From contig CAYOPZ010000023.1 of NCBI GenBank assembly GCA_964406005.1, positions 1 through 45,320 of the forward strand: DNA of 45,320 nt, read 5' to 3'. The translations under genes and the position numbers were made by a program. Under the pieces are notes generated by a model that searched no databases, was not told the origin of the DNA, and worked only from the letters and a program-made list of their open reading frames with translations. How positions within the stretch are numbered: position 1 is the stretch's first letter; every line of letters starts with the position of its first letter. Below are positions 26,838 to 36,900 of this stretch, in pieces. This stretch comes from CAYOPZ01 sp964406005 (GTDB lineage: Bacteria > Bacteroidota > Bacteroidia > Bacteroidales > SM23-62).

Positions 26838-29177
26838 ATGATGGTGGACATAAACGATATAGACCGGATCATCGACCTGAAAGGCAGGGAAAAAAATTCT
26901 GTGATTCCCTTGCTGCAGGCCATTCAGGGAATATACAATTTCCTGCCGGAAGAAGCCTTGAAAAGGGTCTGTGAGACAACCGACATCACACCGGCCGAGA
27001 TCATCGGGGTGGCAAGCTTTTACCATCAGTTCCGTTTTGAGCCTGCCGGCAGGCACATAATCCGGGTATGTGCAGGCACTGCCTGTCACGTTAAAGGATC
27101 ACTGCTGGTGCTGGATTCATTAAGGCGGGAGTTGAAACTTGAACAGGGAAGACATACCGATGATGCCGGTAATTTCACCCTTGAAAAGGTGAGCTGTCTG
27201 GGTTGCTGTACCCTGGCCCCTGTGATGCAGATCGACCGGGTAACTTACGGCCATGTTTCTTCCGATAAGGTTGACCGGGTGTTGCACGATTTTCAAAACC
27301 GGCGTGAAAAGAAAGCCGGAAAGTCAATGGTAAGGATCGACACTGACCGGTACGACGGGGAGGTCAGGATCGGACTGGGTTCCTGCTGTGTGGCAAGCGG
27401 GAGCGAAGCGGTAAGGAAGGCAATTGAAGAAACCGTCAATCAACTTCAGCTGAATGTTAAAATCAAGCACGTCGGATGCGTGGGCATGTGCCATCAGGTG
27501 CCTCTGGTTGAGGTGCTTCCAGGTGACGGGAATGCGGCAATGTATGCAAAGGTGAAACCCGAAAATGCAAAATCCATCATTCAAAAGCATTTCAAACCCG
27601 GCAGTCTTTTTCAGCGAATGAAGCTGAATTTATTCAACAGCCTGGAGTCCATCCAGAACGACATGAACCGGGAAGGTATAGAGAAACATACCCTGGATGT
27701 GAGGGAACGGCATGTTTCCCTTTTCCTGGGCAACCAGGTCCCGATTGCGACAGAACATCGTGGTGTGATCAACCCGCTTGATATCGAGGAATACCATTCA
27801 AAACATGGCTTTCAGGGATTGAAAAAGGCGCTGCAATGGTCGCCTGCACAGGTTATCGAAGAGATCAAAACAAGCGGCATCCGGGGCAGGGGCGGCGCCG
27901 GCTTTCCGACGGGTGCAAAATGGGAAACCGTCGCCCGGCAGGCCGGTTCTGACAAATACCTGATTTGTAACGGGGATGAAGGTGACCCGGGGGCTTTCAT
28001 GGACAGGATGCTGATGGAATCATATCCGTACCGGATCATCGAAGGGATGCTCATTGCTGCGTATGCCACGGGTGCAGGCAGCGGCTTTTTCTATATCAGG
28101 GCTGAGTATCCCCTTGCGGTGGGCCGCATGCGGGAAGCCATCCGTATTTGCAGGGAGCATAACCTTCTGGGTGAAAATATCCTGAACAGCGGTTTCAGTT
28201 TCAATGTGAGCATATATGAAGGTGCCGGTGCTTTTGTCTGCGGGGAGGAGACCGCGCTGATCGCATCCATTGAAGGGGAAAGGGGCCACCCCAGGCTAAG
28301 GCCGCCTTATCCTGCGCAAAAAGGTTTATGGGGAAAACCCACCCTTGTGAACAATGCCGAAACCTATGCCCAGGTAGCTTATATCATCCGGGAAGGCAGT
28401 AAAAATTTCAGCTCGATCGGGACAGAGAAAAGCAGGGGGACAAAAGTATTTGCCCTTGCCGGTAAGATCAACCGGGGAGGTCTCATTGAAGTTCCCATGG
28501 GCATTACCATACGCAAGGTGGTGGAGGAAATCGGAGGGGGCATCGCCAACAACAGGAAGTTCAAGGCAATACAGATAGGCGGGCCCTCAGGCGGTTGTAT
28601 TCCGCACTGGCTGGCCGATACACCCATCGACTATCATTCGCTGCATGAGCTGGGCGCCATGATGGGCTCGGGGGGAATGGTCGTACTGGATGAAACGGAC
28701 TGCATGGTCGACATGGCAAGGTATTTCCTTTCCTTCACACAGAATGAATCGTGCGGCAAATGCACGTTCTGCAGGATCGGCACGCGCAAGATGCTTGACA
28801 TTCTTGACCGGTTGTGCACAGGCAAAGCCGGAAACACAGACCTGGAAGAACTCGAAAAACTGGCGGACTGGACAAAAAAGGGAAGTTTATGCGGACTGGG
28901 CAGGACGGCACCCAATCCGGTACTTTCAACCCTTGCCTATTTCAGGGATGAGTATGAGGCCCATGTAAAAGGCATTTGTCCGGCAGGCAGGTGCAGGGAC
29001 CTGATCACCTATACTGTCAATGACAACTGCATCGGATGCACCCTCTGCTCCCAGCGGTGCCCTGCCGATGCCATACCCTTTACGCCTCATGTGAAGCATG
29101 AGATCCAGACCGACAAATGCATACGGTGTGACACCTGCCGGCAGGTATGTCCCTCCGACGCCATAAGCGTACGATGA
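26838..29177 (+). CDS. NuoE-NuoF-ferredoxin fusion (NADH-oxidising flavoprotein, HydB/NuoF type)
   Basis: 779 residues, cytoplasmic. Domain 1 (about 1-155) is NuoE-like with [2Fe-2S] ligands C78, C83, C120 and C124. Domain 2 (about 165-255) is a second thioredoxin-like ferredoxin with C183/C184 and C214/C218. Domain 3 (about 290-700) is NuoF: the FMN/NADH loop GRGGAGFPTGAKW (350-362), ICNGDEGDPGAFMDR, CGEETALI, an SLBB region, and the N3 cluster ESCGKCTFC (C639, C642, C645) with C685. Domain 4 carries two [4Fe-4S] sites (C731-C741, C761-C771). The set matches flavoprotein subunits of multimeric NAD-dependent hydrogenases or formate dehydrogenases. No such partner is encoded here; the next gene supplies a NuoG-like subunit. 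Confidence 0.93.
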   Translation: MMVDINDIDRIIDLKGREKNSVIPLLQAIQGIYNFLPEEALKRVCETTDITPAEIIGVASFYHQFRFEPAGRHIIRVCAGTACHVKGSLLVLDSLRRELKLEQGRHTDDAGNFTLEKVSCLGCCTLAPVMQIDRVTYGHVSSDKVDRVLHDFQNRREKKAGKSMVRIDTDRYDGEVRIGLGSCCVASGSEAVRKAIEETVNQLQLNVKIKHVGCVGMCHQVPLVEVLPGDGNAAMYAKVKPENAKSIIQKHFKPGSLFQRMKLNLFNSLESIQNDMNREGIEKHTLDVRERHVSLFLGNQVPIATEHRGVINPLDIEEYHSKHGFQGLKKALQWSPAQVIEEIKTSGIRGRGGAGFPTGAKWETVARQAGSDKYLICNGDEGDPGAFMDRMLMESYPYRIIEGMLIAAYATGAGSGFFYIRAEYPLAVGRMREAIRICREHNLLGENILNSGFSFNVSIYEGAGAFVCGEETALIASIEGERGHPRLRPPYPAQKGLWGKPTLVNNAETYAQVAYIIREGSKNFSSIGTEKSRGTKVFALAGKINRGGLIEVPMGITIRKVVEEIGGGIANNRKFKAIQIGGPSGGCIPHWLADTPIDYHSLHELGAMMGSGGMVVLDETDCMVDMARYFLSFTQNESCGKCTFCRIGTRKMLDILDRLCTGKAGNTDLEELEKLADWTKKGSLCGLGRTAPNPVLSTLAYFRDEYEAHVKGICPAGRCRDLITYTVNDNCIGCTLCSQRCPADAIPFTPHVKHEIQTDKCIRCDTCRQVCPSDAISVR

Positions 29178-30739
29178 AAATGATCAGAATAACCCTTAAC
29201 GGCAAAACTGTGGAGGTGGAGCCTGGCACGACCGTCCTCAAGGCTGCGGAAAAAGCCGGGTTTTCTGTGCCGGCAATGTGTTACAATGATGATGCAGAGC
29301 GATTTGCTTCATGCATGGTATGTATCGTAAAAGAAATATCCCGGAACAGGCTGATGCCTTCATGCTCCGTGGAGGCAACGGACGGAATGAATGTCATCAC
29401 CGAGGATGAGGAAATTGCCGAAGCAAGGAAAATGGCGCTTGAGCTGTTGCTTTCTGATCATGTGGGTGACTGTGAGGCGCCCTGCCAGCTGACATGTCCT
29501 GCCCACATGGACATACCGATGATGAACAGGCTGCTTGCCGAAGGGAAAACAGACCAGGCCCTTCAGGTGGTCAGGAAAGATATTGTCTTGCCTTCGGTGC
29601 TTGGAAGGATATGTCCGGCTCCCTGTGAAAATGCCTGCAGGCGAAAGACGATCGATGAGCCGGTATCCATTTGCCTTTTGAAAAGATTCGCCGGCGATGC
29701 CGGACACATACCGGAAGTACGGGAACCGGGACCACTGAACGGGAAAAACGTAGCAGTGATCGGAAGCGGTCCCGCAGGCTTGTCCGCTGCCTATTATCTA
29801 CGGCTTAACGGTTACAATTCCGTTGTCTTTGACCGGAATGAAAAACCGGGCGGGGCATTGCATTATTCCATACCGGATGATAAACTTGAAAAGGCAGTAC
29901 TGGAAAGGGAGATCCGCTTCATTCAGGAAACAGGGGTTGAATTCAGGCTGAGCACGGATGTTCAGGCCGACGGATTTAAAAGACTGGTGGAAGAATACGA
30001 TGCCGTGGTCATTGCCACGGGAGATATGACGCAGGAGGTGTCATCCTGGGGGATGGAGCACAATGACAAGCAGTTACTGGTGAACAGGAATAACTTTCAG
30101 ACCAGCATACCGGGTGTTTTTGCCGCAGGCAACATAACCCGGTCAGCCAGGCTTGCCATTCGTTCCCTGGGTCAGGGGAAAGAGGCGGCTATCAGCATAG
30201 ACCAGCTGTTGAGCGGGCGGGCGGTCACAGGCGAAACCAGGATGTTCAATTCAAGGTTCGGCAAACTGATGCAGGAAGAGTTTGCTGAATACCTGAAAGA
30301 GTCAACAAATGAAAAGAGGAAGCATCCCCGGGATGCTGACGGCAGCTTTACGCAGAAGGAAGTGCTGCAGGAAGCAGCACGCTGTTTGCACTGTGACTGC
30401 AGGAAACTCTATGATTGCAAACTGAGGGACTATTCAGACCGGTACCAGGCCAGCCAGAAAAGGTTTGTCTATCAGGACAGAAAACCTGTAAAAAAGTATT
30501 TTCAGCACAATACAGTGGTCTATGAACCAGAAAAGTGCATCAAATGCGGGATATGTGTAAGGCTGACGGCAAAATACCGGGAAAAGCTCGGACTGACTTT
30601 TATTGGCAGGGGCTTTGATGTCAGGGTGGGCGTCCCTTTCAATGAAACGCTGGACAAAGGCCTGGCCACAACAGCACGGATGGCTGCGGAAGCATGCCCC
30701 ACCGGCGCACTCTCATTAAAGAATCGGAAAAATACATAG
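29174..30739 (+). CDS. NuoG N-terminal/GltD-like FeS-FAD protein lacking the NAD(P) domain
   Basis: 521 residues from the ATG at 29174, which overlaps the NuoEF stop as ATGA; the frame is open from 29147. Order: a [2Fe-2S] domain (C36, C47, C50, C64); a GltD/DPYD-type FeS domain (C100-x3-C104-x3-CP, then C147-C155); an FAD Rossmann motif GSGPAGLSAAYYL (197-209); ATG at 281-283, followed only about 30 residues later by GVFAAGN (314-320). In GltD relatives about 150 residues with a second GxGxxA nucleotide motif lie between these, and here they are absent. The C-terminus has CLHCDC and a ferredoxin site, CIKCGIC plus ACPTGA. It probably shuttles electrons with the NuoEF fusion, with FAD but without its own NAD(P) site. 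Confidence 0.88.
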   Translation: MKMIRITLNGKTVEVEPGTTVLKAAEKAGFSVPAMCYNDDAERFASCMVCIVKEISRNRLMPSCSVEATDGMNVITEDEEIAEARKMALELLLSDHVGDCEAPCQLTCPAHMDIPMMNRLLAEGKTDQALQVVRKDIVLPSVLGRICPAPCENACRRKTIDEPVSICLLKRFAGDAGHIPEVREPGPLNGKNVAVIGSGPAGLSAAYYLRLNGYNSVVFDRNEKPGGALHYSIPDDKLEKAVLEREIRFIQETGVEFRLSTDVQADGFKRLVEEYDAVVIATGDMTQEVSSWGMEHNDKQLLVNRNNFQTSIPGVFAAGNITRSARLAIRSLGQGKEAAISIDQLLSGRAVTGETRMFNSRFGKLMQEEFAEYLKESTNEKRKHPRDADGSFTQKEVLQEAARCLHCDCRKLYDCKLRDYSDRYQASQKRFVYQDRKPVKKYFQHNTVVYEPEKCIKCGICVRLTAKYREKLGLTFIGRGFDVRVGVPFNETLDKGLATTARMAAEACPTGALSLKNRKNT

Positions 30740-30741
30740 AT

Positions 30742-31878
30742 ATGTTACATAAAAACCTATGCAAGTACAGACACTTCCTGAATGTCATTTACCTGATGAT
30801 GGTTTCCTTTGCCCTGAATGCACAGGAAACCGGCAATTTCAGTAATTTCAGGGGAAACCAGCAGCTCACCGGTTTTTTTAACACCGCACTGCCTGACAAG
30901 GTAAATATGATATGGACCTTTGCCTCCGGGGATGAGATCAGGTCCTCCCCTGTCGTACAGGATGACCGCATCGTGATCGGCTCGACGGACGGTAATGTCT
31001 ATTGCCTGAACCGGAACGGAAGGCAGAGATGGAAATACACGGCGGAGAACGCCATCGAGGCAACCGCCCTGATACATGGCGAAAATGTATACATTGGTGA
31101 CCTGAGCGGTAACCTGTATGCCCTGCGTCTGCAGGACGGAAGGCTGAAATGGCGTTACAGGACCCAGGGTCAGATCATGGGTGCGCCCAACTGGTGGACG
31201 GACGGCAGCAGGACGTATATCCTGGTAGGCAGTTATGATTATCTTCTGCATTGCGTGGATGCCGGCACCGGATCGGCGGTATGGACCTATGAGACCAGTA
31301 ATTTCATCAACGGGGCCGTGGCGGTCGAAGGGAACAGGGCGATCTTCGGAGGCTGCGACGGACTGCTGCATGTCGTTGATATCAGAACGGGTAAACCCGT
31401 GCTGGAAATTGAAGTGGCTTCCTATATTGCGGGCTCTCCCGGCCTGGAAAACGGAAAAGCCTATATCGGGGATTACGATGGTTTTTTCAGCTGCGTGGAT
31501 TATGTGGATGGAAAAATAGACTGGATATGGCAGAATGAGACCTCGCAGGTCTCTTTCATTGCATCGCCGGCTGTCAACCGGAACAGGATCATCATAGGCA
31601 ACCGGGACAGGTATGTATACTGCCTGGATAAAAATACCGGAAGCCTTGTATGGAAGACAAATACGGGAAATCAGGTAGAAGCCTCAGCCATAGTGACAGC
31701 AGACAGAGTGCTGACGGCCAACATGAGCGGCGTGCTGATGCTGATGGACATCAGGGACGGAAGCGTGAAATGGAGCTATGAGGTTGGAAGTGCCGTCTTT
31801 TCCAATCCCGCAATTCTGGAGGGAAGAATCGTCTTTGGTGCCCAGGATGGGAACATTTATTGTCTGGGAGGGAAATAA
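30742..31878 (+). CDS. Exported PQQ-like beta-propeller protein
   Basis: 378 residues from the ATG at 30742, 2 nt after the previous stop; an in-frame ATG at 30694 lies inside the upstream gene and would bury the signal. The signal peptide (about 10-27) ends FALNA. The propeller begins with NFSNFRGNQQLTG, a degenerate form of the RGP signature. It has regular blades with repeated DGNVYCLNRNGRQRWKY, SGNLYALRLQDGRLKWRY, YVYCLDKNTGSLVWKT and DGNIYCLG patterns, about seven in all. This is the most regular BamB-like propeller of the set. It is likely soluble and periplasmic, since no anchor remains after cleavage. Role unknown; cluster membership is its main clue. Confidence 0.88.
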   Translation: MLHKNLCKYRHFLNVIYLMMVSFALNAQETGNFSNFRGNQQLTGFFNTALPDKVNMIWTFASGDEIRSSPVVQDDRIVIGSTDGNVYCLNRNGRQRWKYTAENAIEATALIHGENVYIGDLSGNLYALRLQDGRLKWRYRTQGQIMGAPNWWTDGSRTYILVGSYDYLLHCVDAGTGSAVWTYETSNFINGAVAVEGNRAIFGGCDGLLHVVDIRTGKPVLEIEVASYIAGSPGLENGKAYIGDYDGFFSCVDYVDGKIDWIWQNETSQVSFIASPAVNRNRIIIGNRDRYVYCLDKNTGSLVWKTNTGNQVEASAIVTADRVLTANMSGVLMLMDIRDGSVKWSYEVGSAVFSNPAILEGRIVFGAQDGNIYCLGGK

Positions 31879-31883
31879 CACTT

Positions 31884-33179
31884 ATGAAGATCATACACAT
31901 CATACCGGGTTCAGGCGGAAGTTTTTACTGCGGAAACTGTCTTCGCGACAGTAAATATTTTGATGCCCTTCGCAAATTGGAGCATGAAGTCATCAAGATT
32001 CCCATGTATCTGCCTTTGTTTTCCGATGAACATGACCTCGATCAGGTCCCGGTATTCTACGGGGCCGTCAGCATATACCTGAAACAGATGTTTCCCGTAT
32101 TCGAGAATGCACCTCAATGGTTTGACAAACTGCTCAATTCAAAGCCTGTTTTAAAATACGCGGCCCGCCATGCAGGATCAACACGGGCAAAGGGACTGGA
32201 AGAGATGACCATCTCGATGCTGATGGGCGAGCATGGTAAACAACACGAAGAGCTTGAGCGGATGACGGACTGGATGGCTGAACATTATAAACCGGATGTG
32301 ATCCACCTGTCAAATGCCCTGTTGCTGGGACTTGCACACAAGATGAAAGAAAAGCTCAGGGTACCACTGATATGTTCCCTGCAGGATGAGGACACCTGGG
32401 TCAATGTGATGTCTCCCGGCAGCAGGGAAAAGGTCTGGAAACTCATGGGCGAAAATGCAAAATACATCGACCGTTTTGTTGCCGTCAGCAAATATTACGG
32501 CGATGTATCCGTAAAACAGATGAACCTGGCACGGGAAAAAGTGACGACCATCCATATCGGTGTGGATCCTTCAGATTATAAATTCATTAATTCGGCAGAC
32601 AAGTCAAGGAACATAGGCTTCCTGTCAAGAATGTGCCATGACAACGGGCTTGATATCCTGGCCGATGCTTTTACGGAATTAAAGAAGGATATGCCTTACA
32701 AGGATGTGAAGCTCATCATTACAGGAGGAAGCACGGGCGATGACCGGCGGTTCATCAGGTCTGTGCGAAAAAGGTTCTCATCCCTTCATCTGGCAAACAG
32801 CGTTGAATACCACGAGGACTTTGAAGGCGAGGGCAGGCAGGAATTCCTCGGCAAGGTATCGATCCTTTCCGTTCCTGTTCGTCAGGGTGAAGCATTCGGC
32901 ATCTATCTCGCTGAGGCCATGGCATCCGGAATCCCGGTCGCACAGCCTTCGATCGGAGCGTTTCCCGAAATCATAGAAAAGACCGGCGGAGGCCTGTTAT
33001 ATGGTGAAAACAAGCCCGGGTTGCTTGCTCAGGCGCTCAGGACGCTGCTTGACGACAAGGAAAAATTGCGTACATTGAGCACGGCGGCGAGAAAAGGCGT
33101 TGAGGAAGGGCTCAATATCAAAACCCTGGCTGCCGAATTGATCGAATTATACCGGCAAACGATTGAAGAATGTTGTTAA
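31884..33179 (+). CDS. GT4-family glycosyltransferase
   Basis: 431 residues from ATG 31884, just after the previous stop; an in-frame ATG at 31860 is inside the upstream gene. GT-B fold: an N-terminal opening MKIIHIIPGSGGSFYCGNC with Cys-rich CGNCLRDS, a hinge near VAVSKYYGDV and IHIGVDPSDY, and a C-terminal donor-site motif GEAFGIYLAEAMASGIPV (E-x7-E type) followed by GAFPEII. It is expected to transfer a sugar from a nucleotide donor in the cytoplasm. It does not resemble an enzyme of electron transfer, so its presence in the cluster is unexplained. It may modify a lipid or a protein of the complex. The stop overlaps the next gene by 10 nt. Confidence 0.9.
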   Translation: MKIIHIIPGSGGSFYCGNCLRDSKYFDALRKLEHEVIKIPMYLPLFSDEHDLDQVPVFYGAVSIYLKQMFPVFENAPQWFDKLLNSKPVLKYAARHAGSTRAKGLEEMTISMLMGEHGKQHEELERMTDWMAEHYKPDVIHLSNALLLGLAHKMKEKLRVPLICSLQDEDTWVNVMSPGSREKVWKLMGENAKYIDRFVAVSKYYGDVSVKQMNLAREKVTTIHIGVDPSDYKFINSADKSRNIGFLSRMCHDNGLDILADAFTELKKDMPYKDVKLIITGGSTGDDRRFIRSVRKRFSSLHLANSVEYHEDFEGEGRQEFLGKVSILSVPVRQGEAFGIYLAEAMASGIPVAQPSIGAFPEIIEKTGGGLLYGENKPGLLAQALRTLLDDKEKLRTLSTAARKGVEEGLNIKTLAAELIELYRQTIEECC

Positions 33180-33856
33180 TCCTCAGGAATATAGGAAAAT
33201 CATATACCACCCGGTACGGCAAGGTATTCAGAACCGTTCTGGATGCACTCGACCTTACGGTGGAAAGAAGTGAAAAAATTGCAGTCGTCGGACCTTCCGG
33301 CTCCGGCAAAACCACCCTGCTGAACCTGATCGGAACACTGGATACGCCTGATACAGGAGAGATCGTTTTCGGAAATGATGTGATCTCCGCATGGAAGCAT
33401 GATGAGCTTTCCGACTTCAGAAATCAAAAGATCGGCTTCGTTTTTCAGTTTCATCATTTATTGCCACAGCTCACGCTTTGGGAGAATGTGCTGATCCCTA
33501 CCCTGCCCCTGAAATCCGATCCGGCAGCAGCCCGTCAAAGGGCGGAAGAATTGCTGAAAACAACGGGGATCTGGGAGCGGCGCTTTCAAAAGCCCGGTGA
33601 ATTGTCAGGCGGTGAGTGCCAGCGGGCTGCTGTGGTACGTGCTTTGATCAACGATCCTGAACTGTTGCTGGCAGATGAACCGACCGGGGCCCTGGACGAG
33701 GAAAATGCTGCCGGACTGAGTAAATTGCTGACAGACATCAACGAGCAGAAAAAGATCACATTGATCGTTGTGACGCACTCCCTGGAACTGGCCAATAAGA
33801 TGGATAAAATCTACTTGCTGAAAAACGGATCATTAAAACGCTATAATGAGCCATAA
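33170..33856 (+). CDS. ABC transporter ATPase (LolD/MacB-type)
   Basis: 228 residues, overlapping the glycosyltransferase end by 10 nt. Walker A GPSGSGKTT (about 41-49), Q-loop in FVFQFHHLLPQLT, signature LSGGECQRAAVVRAL, Walker B ELLLADEPTGALD, and switch His in VVTHS. The short length and the PTGALD element are typical of LolD/MacB/FtsE-like ATPases that drive mechanotransmission permeases rather than substrate channels. Its partner is the FtsX-type permease 98 nt downstream. Confidence 0.95.
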   Translation: MLLILRNIGKSYTTRYGKVFRTVLDALDLTVERSEKIAVVGPSGSGKTTLLNLIGTLDTPDTGEIVFGNDVISAWKHDELSDFRNQKIGFVFQFHHLLPQLTLWENVLIPTLPLKSDPAAARQRAEELLKTTGIWERRFQKPGELSGGECQRAAVVRALINDPELLLADEPTGALDEENAAGLSKLLTDINEQKKITLIVVTHSLELANKMDKIYLLKNGSLKRYNEP

Positions 33857-33954
33857 GCAATACCGATGAATCAAAATGATCCGGTTCCATTCTGCGAAGG
33901 GTATTCAGGGGCTCATGCCCGGAATGATAATAATCAGGTCTACAGTATGTTAAA

Positions 33955-36900
33955 ATGTCATTGCTGAAACTCGTCATATCAAGTGTAAGGCATTATCTCA
34001 AAAGCGACCTGTTGATCGCACTTGGGCTGGCTGTCAGCACTGCCATTATCACCGGGGCTTTTATCGTCGGGGATTCTGTAAGGTACAGCCTTGACAGGAC
34101 GGTATATTACCGTCTTGGCAATATAACGCACAGCATAACGGCCGGTGACCGGTTTTTCCCGGCAGGGTTGGCACAGAAAATGGAATCGGGGATGCAGTAC
34201 CTGACATCTTCGGGCCTGATCCTGGAGGGGATGGGGCTTGCTGAAGGGGGAAAACTGCGGCTGGAAAACCTGCAGATTCTGGGTGTGGATGAAAAATTCA
34301 AGGAGATGTCAGATGCGCGGCCGGGCATTTTTCAGCTTGGACCCGGAGAAGCGGTCATCAGTGAAAATGTCGCTTCCAGGCTGAATCTTCATGAGGGTGA
34401 TATGCTGCTGCTCAGGATAAAAAAGGCCAGCCTGATCCCCTTGAACGCACCCCTTGTTTCAGATGCCGAACAAAACGTTGCACGGCAGGTAAGAATCAAA
34501 TCCATCGCCGGCAGGGAGGACTTCGGCCGCTTTAACCTGCAGGCCACGCAAACGGCCCCTTATAATGTTTTTGTCGGACTTGACTGGTTGAATGAAATCA
34601 TGGACCTGGAACAGAAGGCCAATATCATATTCATCAACAGCCCCCCTGACATAGCGAAAAATGCAATGGCAGAGAAGCTGCGCCGGGAATGGCAGATGAC
34701 AGACGTCAATCTCCAGCTGGATTATCTCCCTGACAGGGCCGTATGGGAGTTGACCTCCGGGCGGATATTTATTGATTCATTACTTTCAGAGAGAATACTC
34801 CATGCCCTGCCGTCGGCTACGCCCATACTGACCTACTTTGTCAACTCCATGAGAAACGGAGGGGATGAAACACCTTACTGTTTTGTTTCATCGCTGCCCG
34901 ACAGTCTTCTCCCCGGTAATGAAATCATTGTGAATCAATGGCTCGCGAATGATATTCATATAAAACCCGGCGACACGCTTTCCATGGAATATTTTGAGAT
35001 CGGACCGTTGCGGGAATTGCAGGTGCGGCAGGCTGGATTTGTTGTAAGAAAAATCGTCCCCGTTCAGGGTGTTTATGGTGACCGGAGCCTGATGCCCGAC
35101 CTGCCGGGATTGTCAGATGCCGGAAGCTGCCGTGAATGGGAAGCAGGAATTCCCATCAACCTGGATAAAATCAGGGATAAGGACGAGGATTACTGGAACA
35201 GGTACAGAGGAACACCCAAAGCTTTTATATCCATTTCCAAAGCCCGTGAACTGTGGAAGAACAGGTTCGGTTGCCTGACAGCCATAAGGATAAGCAGTGA
35301 GGCAGCTGATGAACAGCAGATCATGAGCCTTGTTAAGAACAGCACAGATCCTTTTTCTTTGGGTTTCCGTGTCAATGAGCTTAAGGAAAACGGTATACAG
35401 GCTGCACGGAATGGCGTTGATTTCAGCCAGCTTTTTCTGGGGCTCAGTTTCTTCATTCTGGCCTCGGGTATCATTCTCGCAGCACTTCTGGTGGTTTTCA
35501 ACCTTGAGCAGCGTACCGGCCAGATGGGTACACTGGCTGCCATGGGATATTCCCGCAGGATGATCAGAAGGATCTATCTGGCAGAAGGCATGGTGGTTGC
35601 ACTTATGGGATCGCTTGCCGGTGTCCTGCTGGCCGTATTTTACGGTAAAATGGTGTTTCTCGGGCTCAACCGTGTATGGCAGGATATCGTGCGGACAGAT
35701 TTACTTGAAATGATCGTCAGACCGTCGTCGCTGGCTGCAGGTTTTATCATCAGCATGGGGGTATCATGGCTGGTCATTTTGATGCTTTTGCGCCGGCATT
35801 TGAAATTCAGCATTGCTCAATTGCAAAAAAAGATTGTGGCACGCCACAGGGATTGGCTGCGCAGGCTGAAACAGGGAATGATGTTCACCCTGGCCCTTGT
35901 TGCTGCCGGATTGCTGCTGTGGCAGTTCCTGAGCGGTGGCGAGCTGAATTCAACGGTTTTTCTTACCTGCGGTGCCATGTTGCTGATCGGATTCCTGTTG
36001 TTGGCAGATCTCCTCATGGTAAGAACCGAGGGGAAACCTGCCGGTATGGTCAGTATGGGATCATTAAGTTATAAAAACCTGGTGCGAAACAGAACCCGGA
36101 GTCTCACGGTGATCATATTGCTGAGCCTGGGTACCTTCACGGTCATTTCCACCGGGACGAACCGTGCAAACCTGGCATCGAAGGCACAGCAAAAATCGAG
36201 CGGCACCGGGGGCTATTTGTTTCTCGCAGAATCTACGATACCTGTGCTGAAAAACCTGAATTCCCCCGATGTGAGAAATGAATTCGGAATACAGGATTCC
36301 CCGGAATTCGTCCAGTTCAGGATACATGACGGGGATGATGCAAGCTGTCTGAATCTCAACCGGGTTGCCAATCCAAGTATACTCGGCGTTGATCCGGCTG
36401 CCTTGAAAGACCGTTTTTCCTTTGTGACTGCGACCGGTCTTCTCAATGCATCGGATCCCTGGGCTTCCCTCGAACAGGACCTGGGGAATGTTGTGCCTGC
36501 TGTGGCTGACCAGACAGTCATTCAATGGGGACTTGGCATGAAAGCGGGGGATACCCTGCAATATGTGAGCGAGAGAGGTGATCCGGTGCGGTTAAAACTT
36601 ATCGGAGGTCTTGCCAATTCCATATTTCAGGGAAACGTGATCATTTCTGCCGATAATTTCCTGAAGGTTTTTCCTTCTTCGGTGGGAACCGGCTTTTTCC
36701 TGGTTGACGGAAAATACGAAGACAGGGATGCACTGGCAGGGGAACTTGATTTTGCATTCCGCGACTTTGGATGGGATATGGTCGAGGCCGTGGAGAGACT
36801 GGCAGAATTTGCAACGGTGCAAAATACCTACCTGCAGATTTTCCTCGTTATGGGAGCCTTCGGTTTGCTGCTGGGCACCATTGGACTGGCCATCGTCCTT

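Noticed and set aside
20471..31878. The propeller proteins as true PQQ-dependent dehydrogenases
   Set aside because: They show only the repeat architecture and W.RGP opening; I see no adjacent-Cys disulfide, Ca/Ln ligand set or catalytic Asp pattern, and no pqq biosynthesis genes in the window.
33857..33954. A small gene between the ABC ATPase and permease
   Set aside because: The 98-nt gap has a short ATG frame but no conserved features, and it is too short to support a call.
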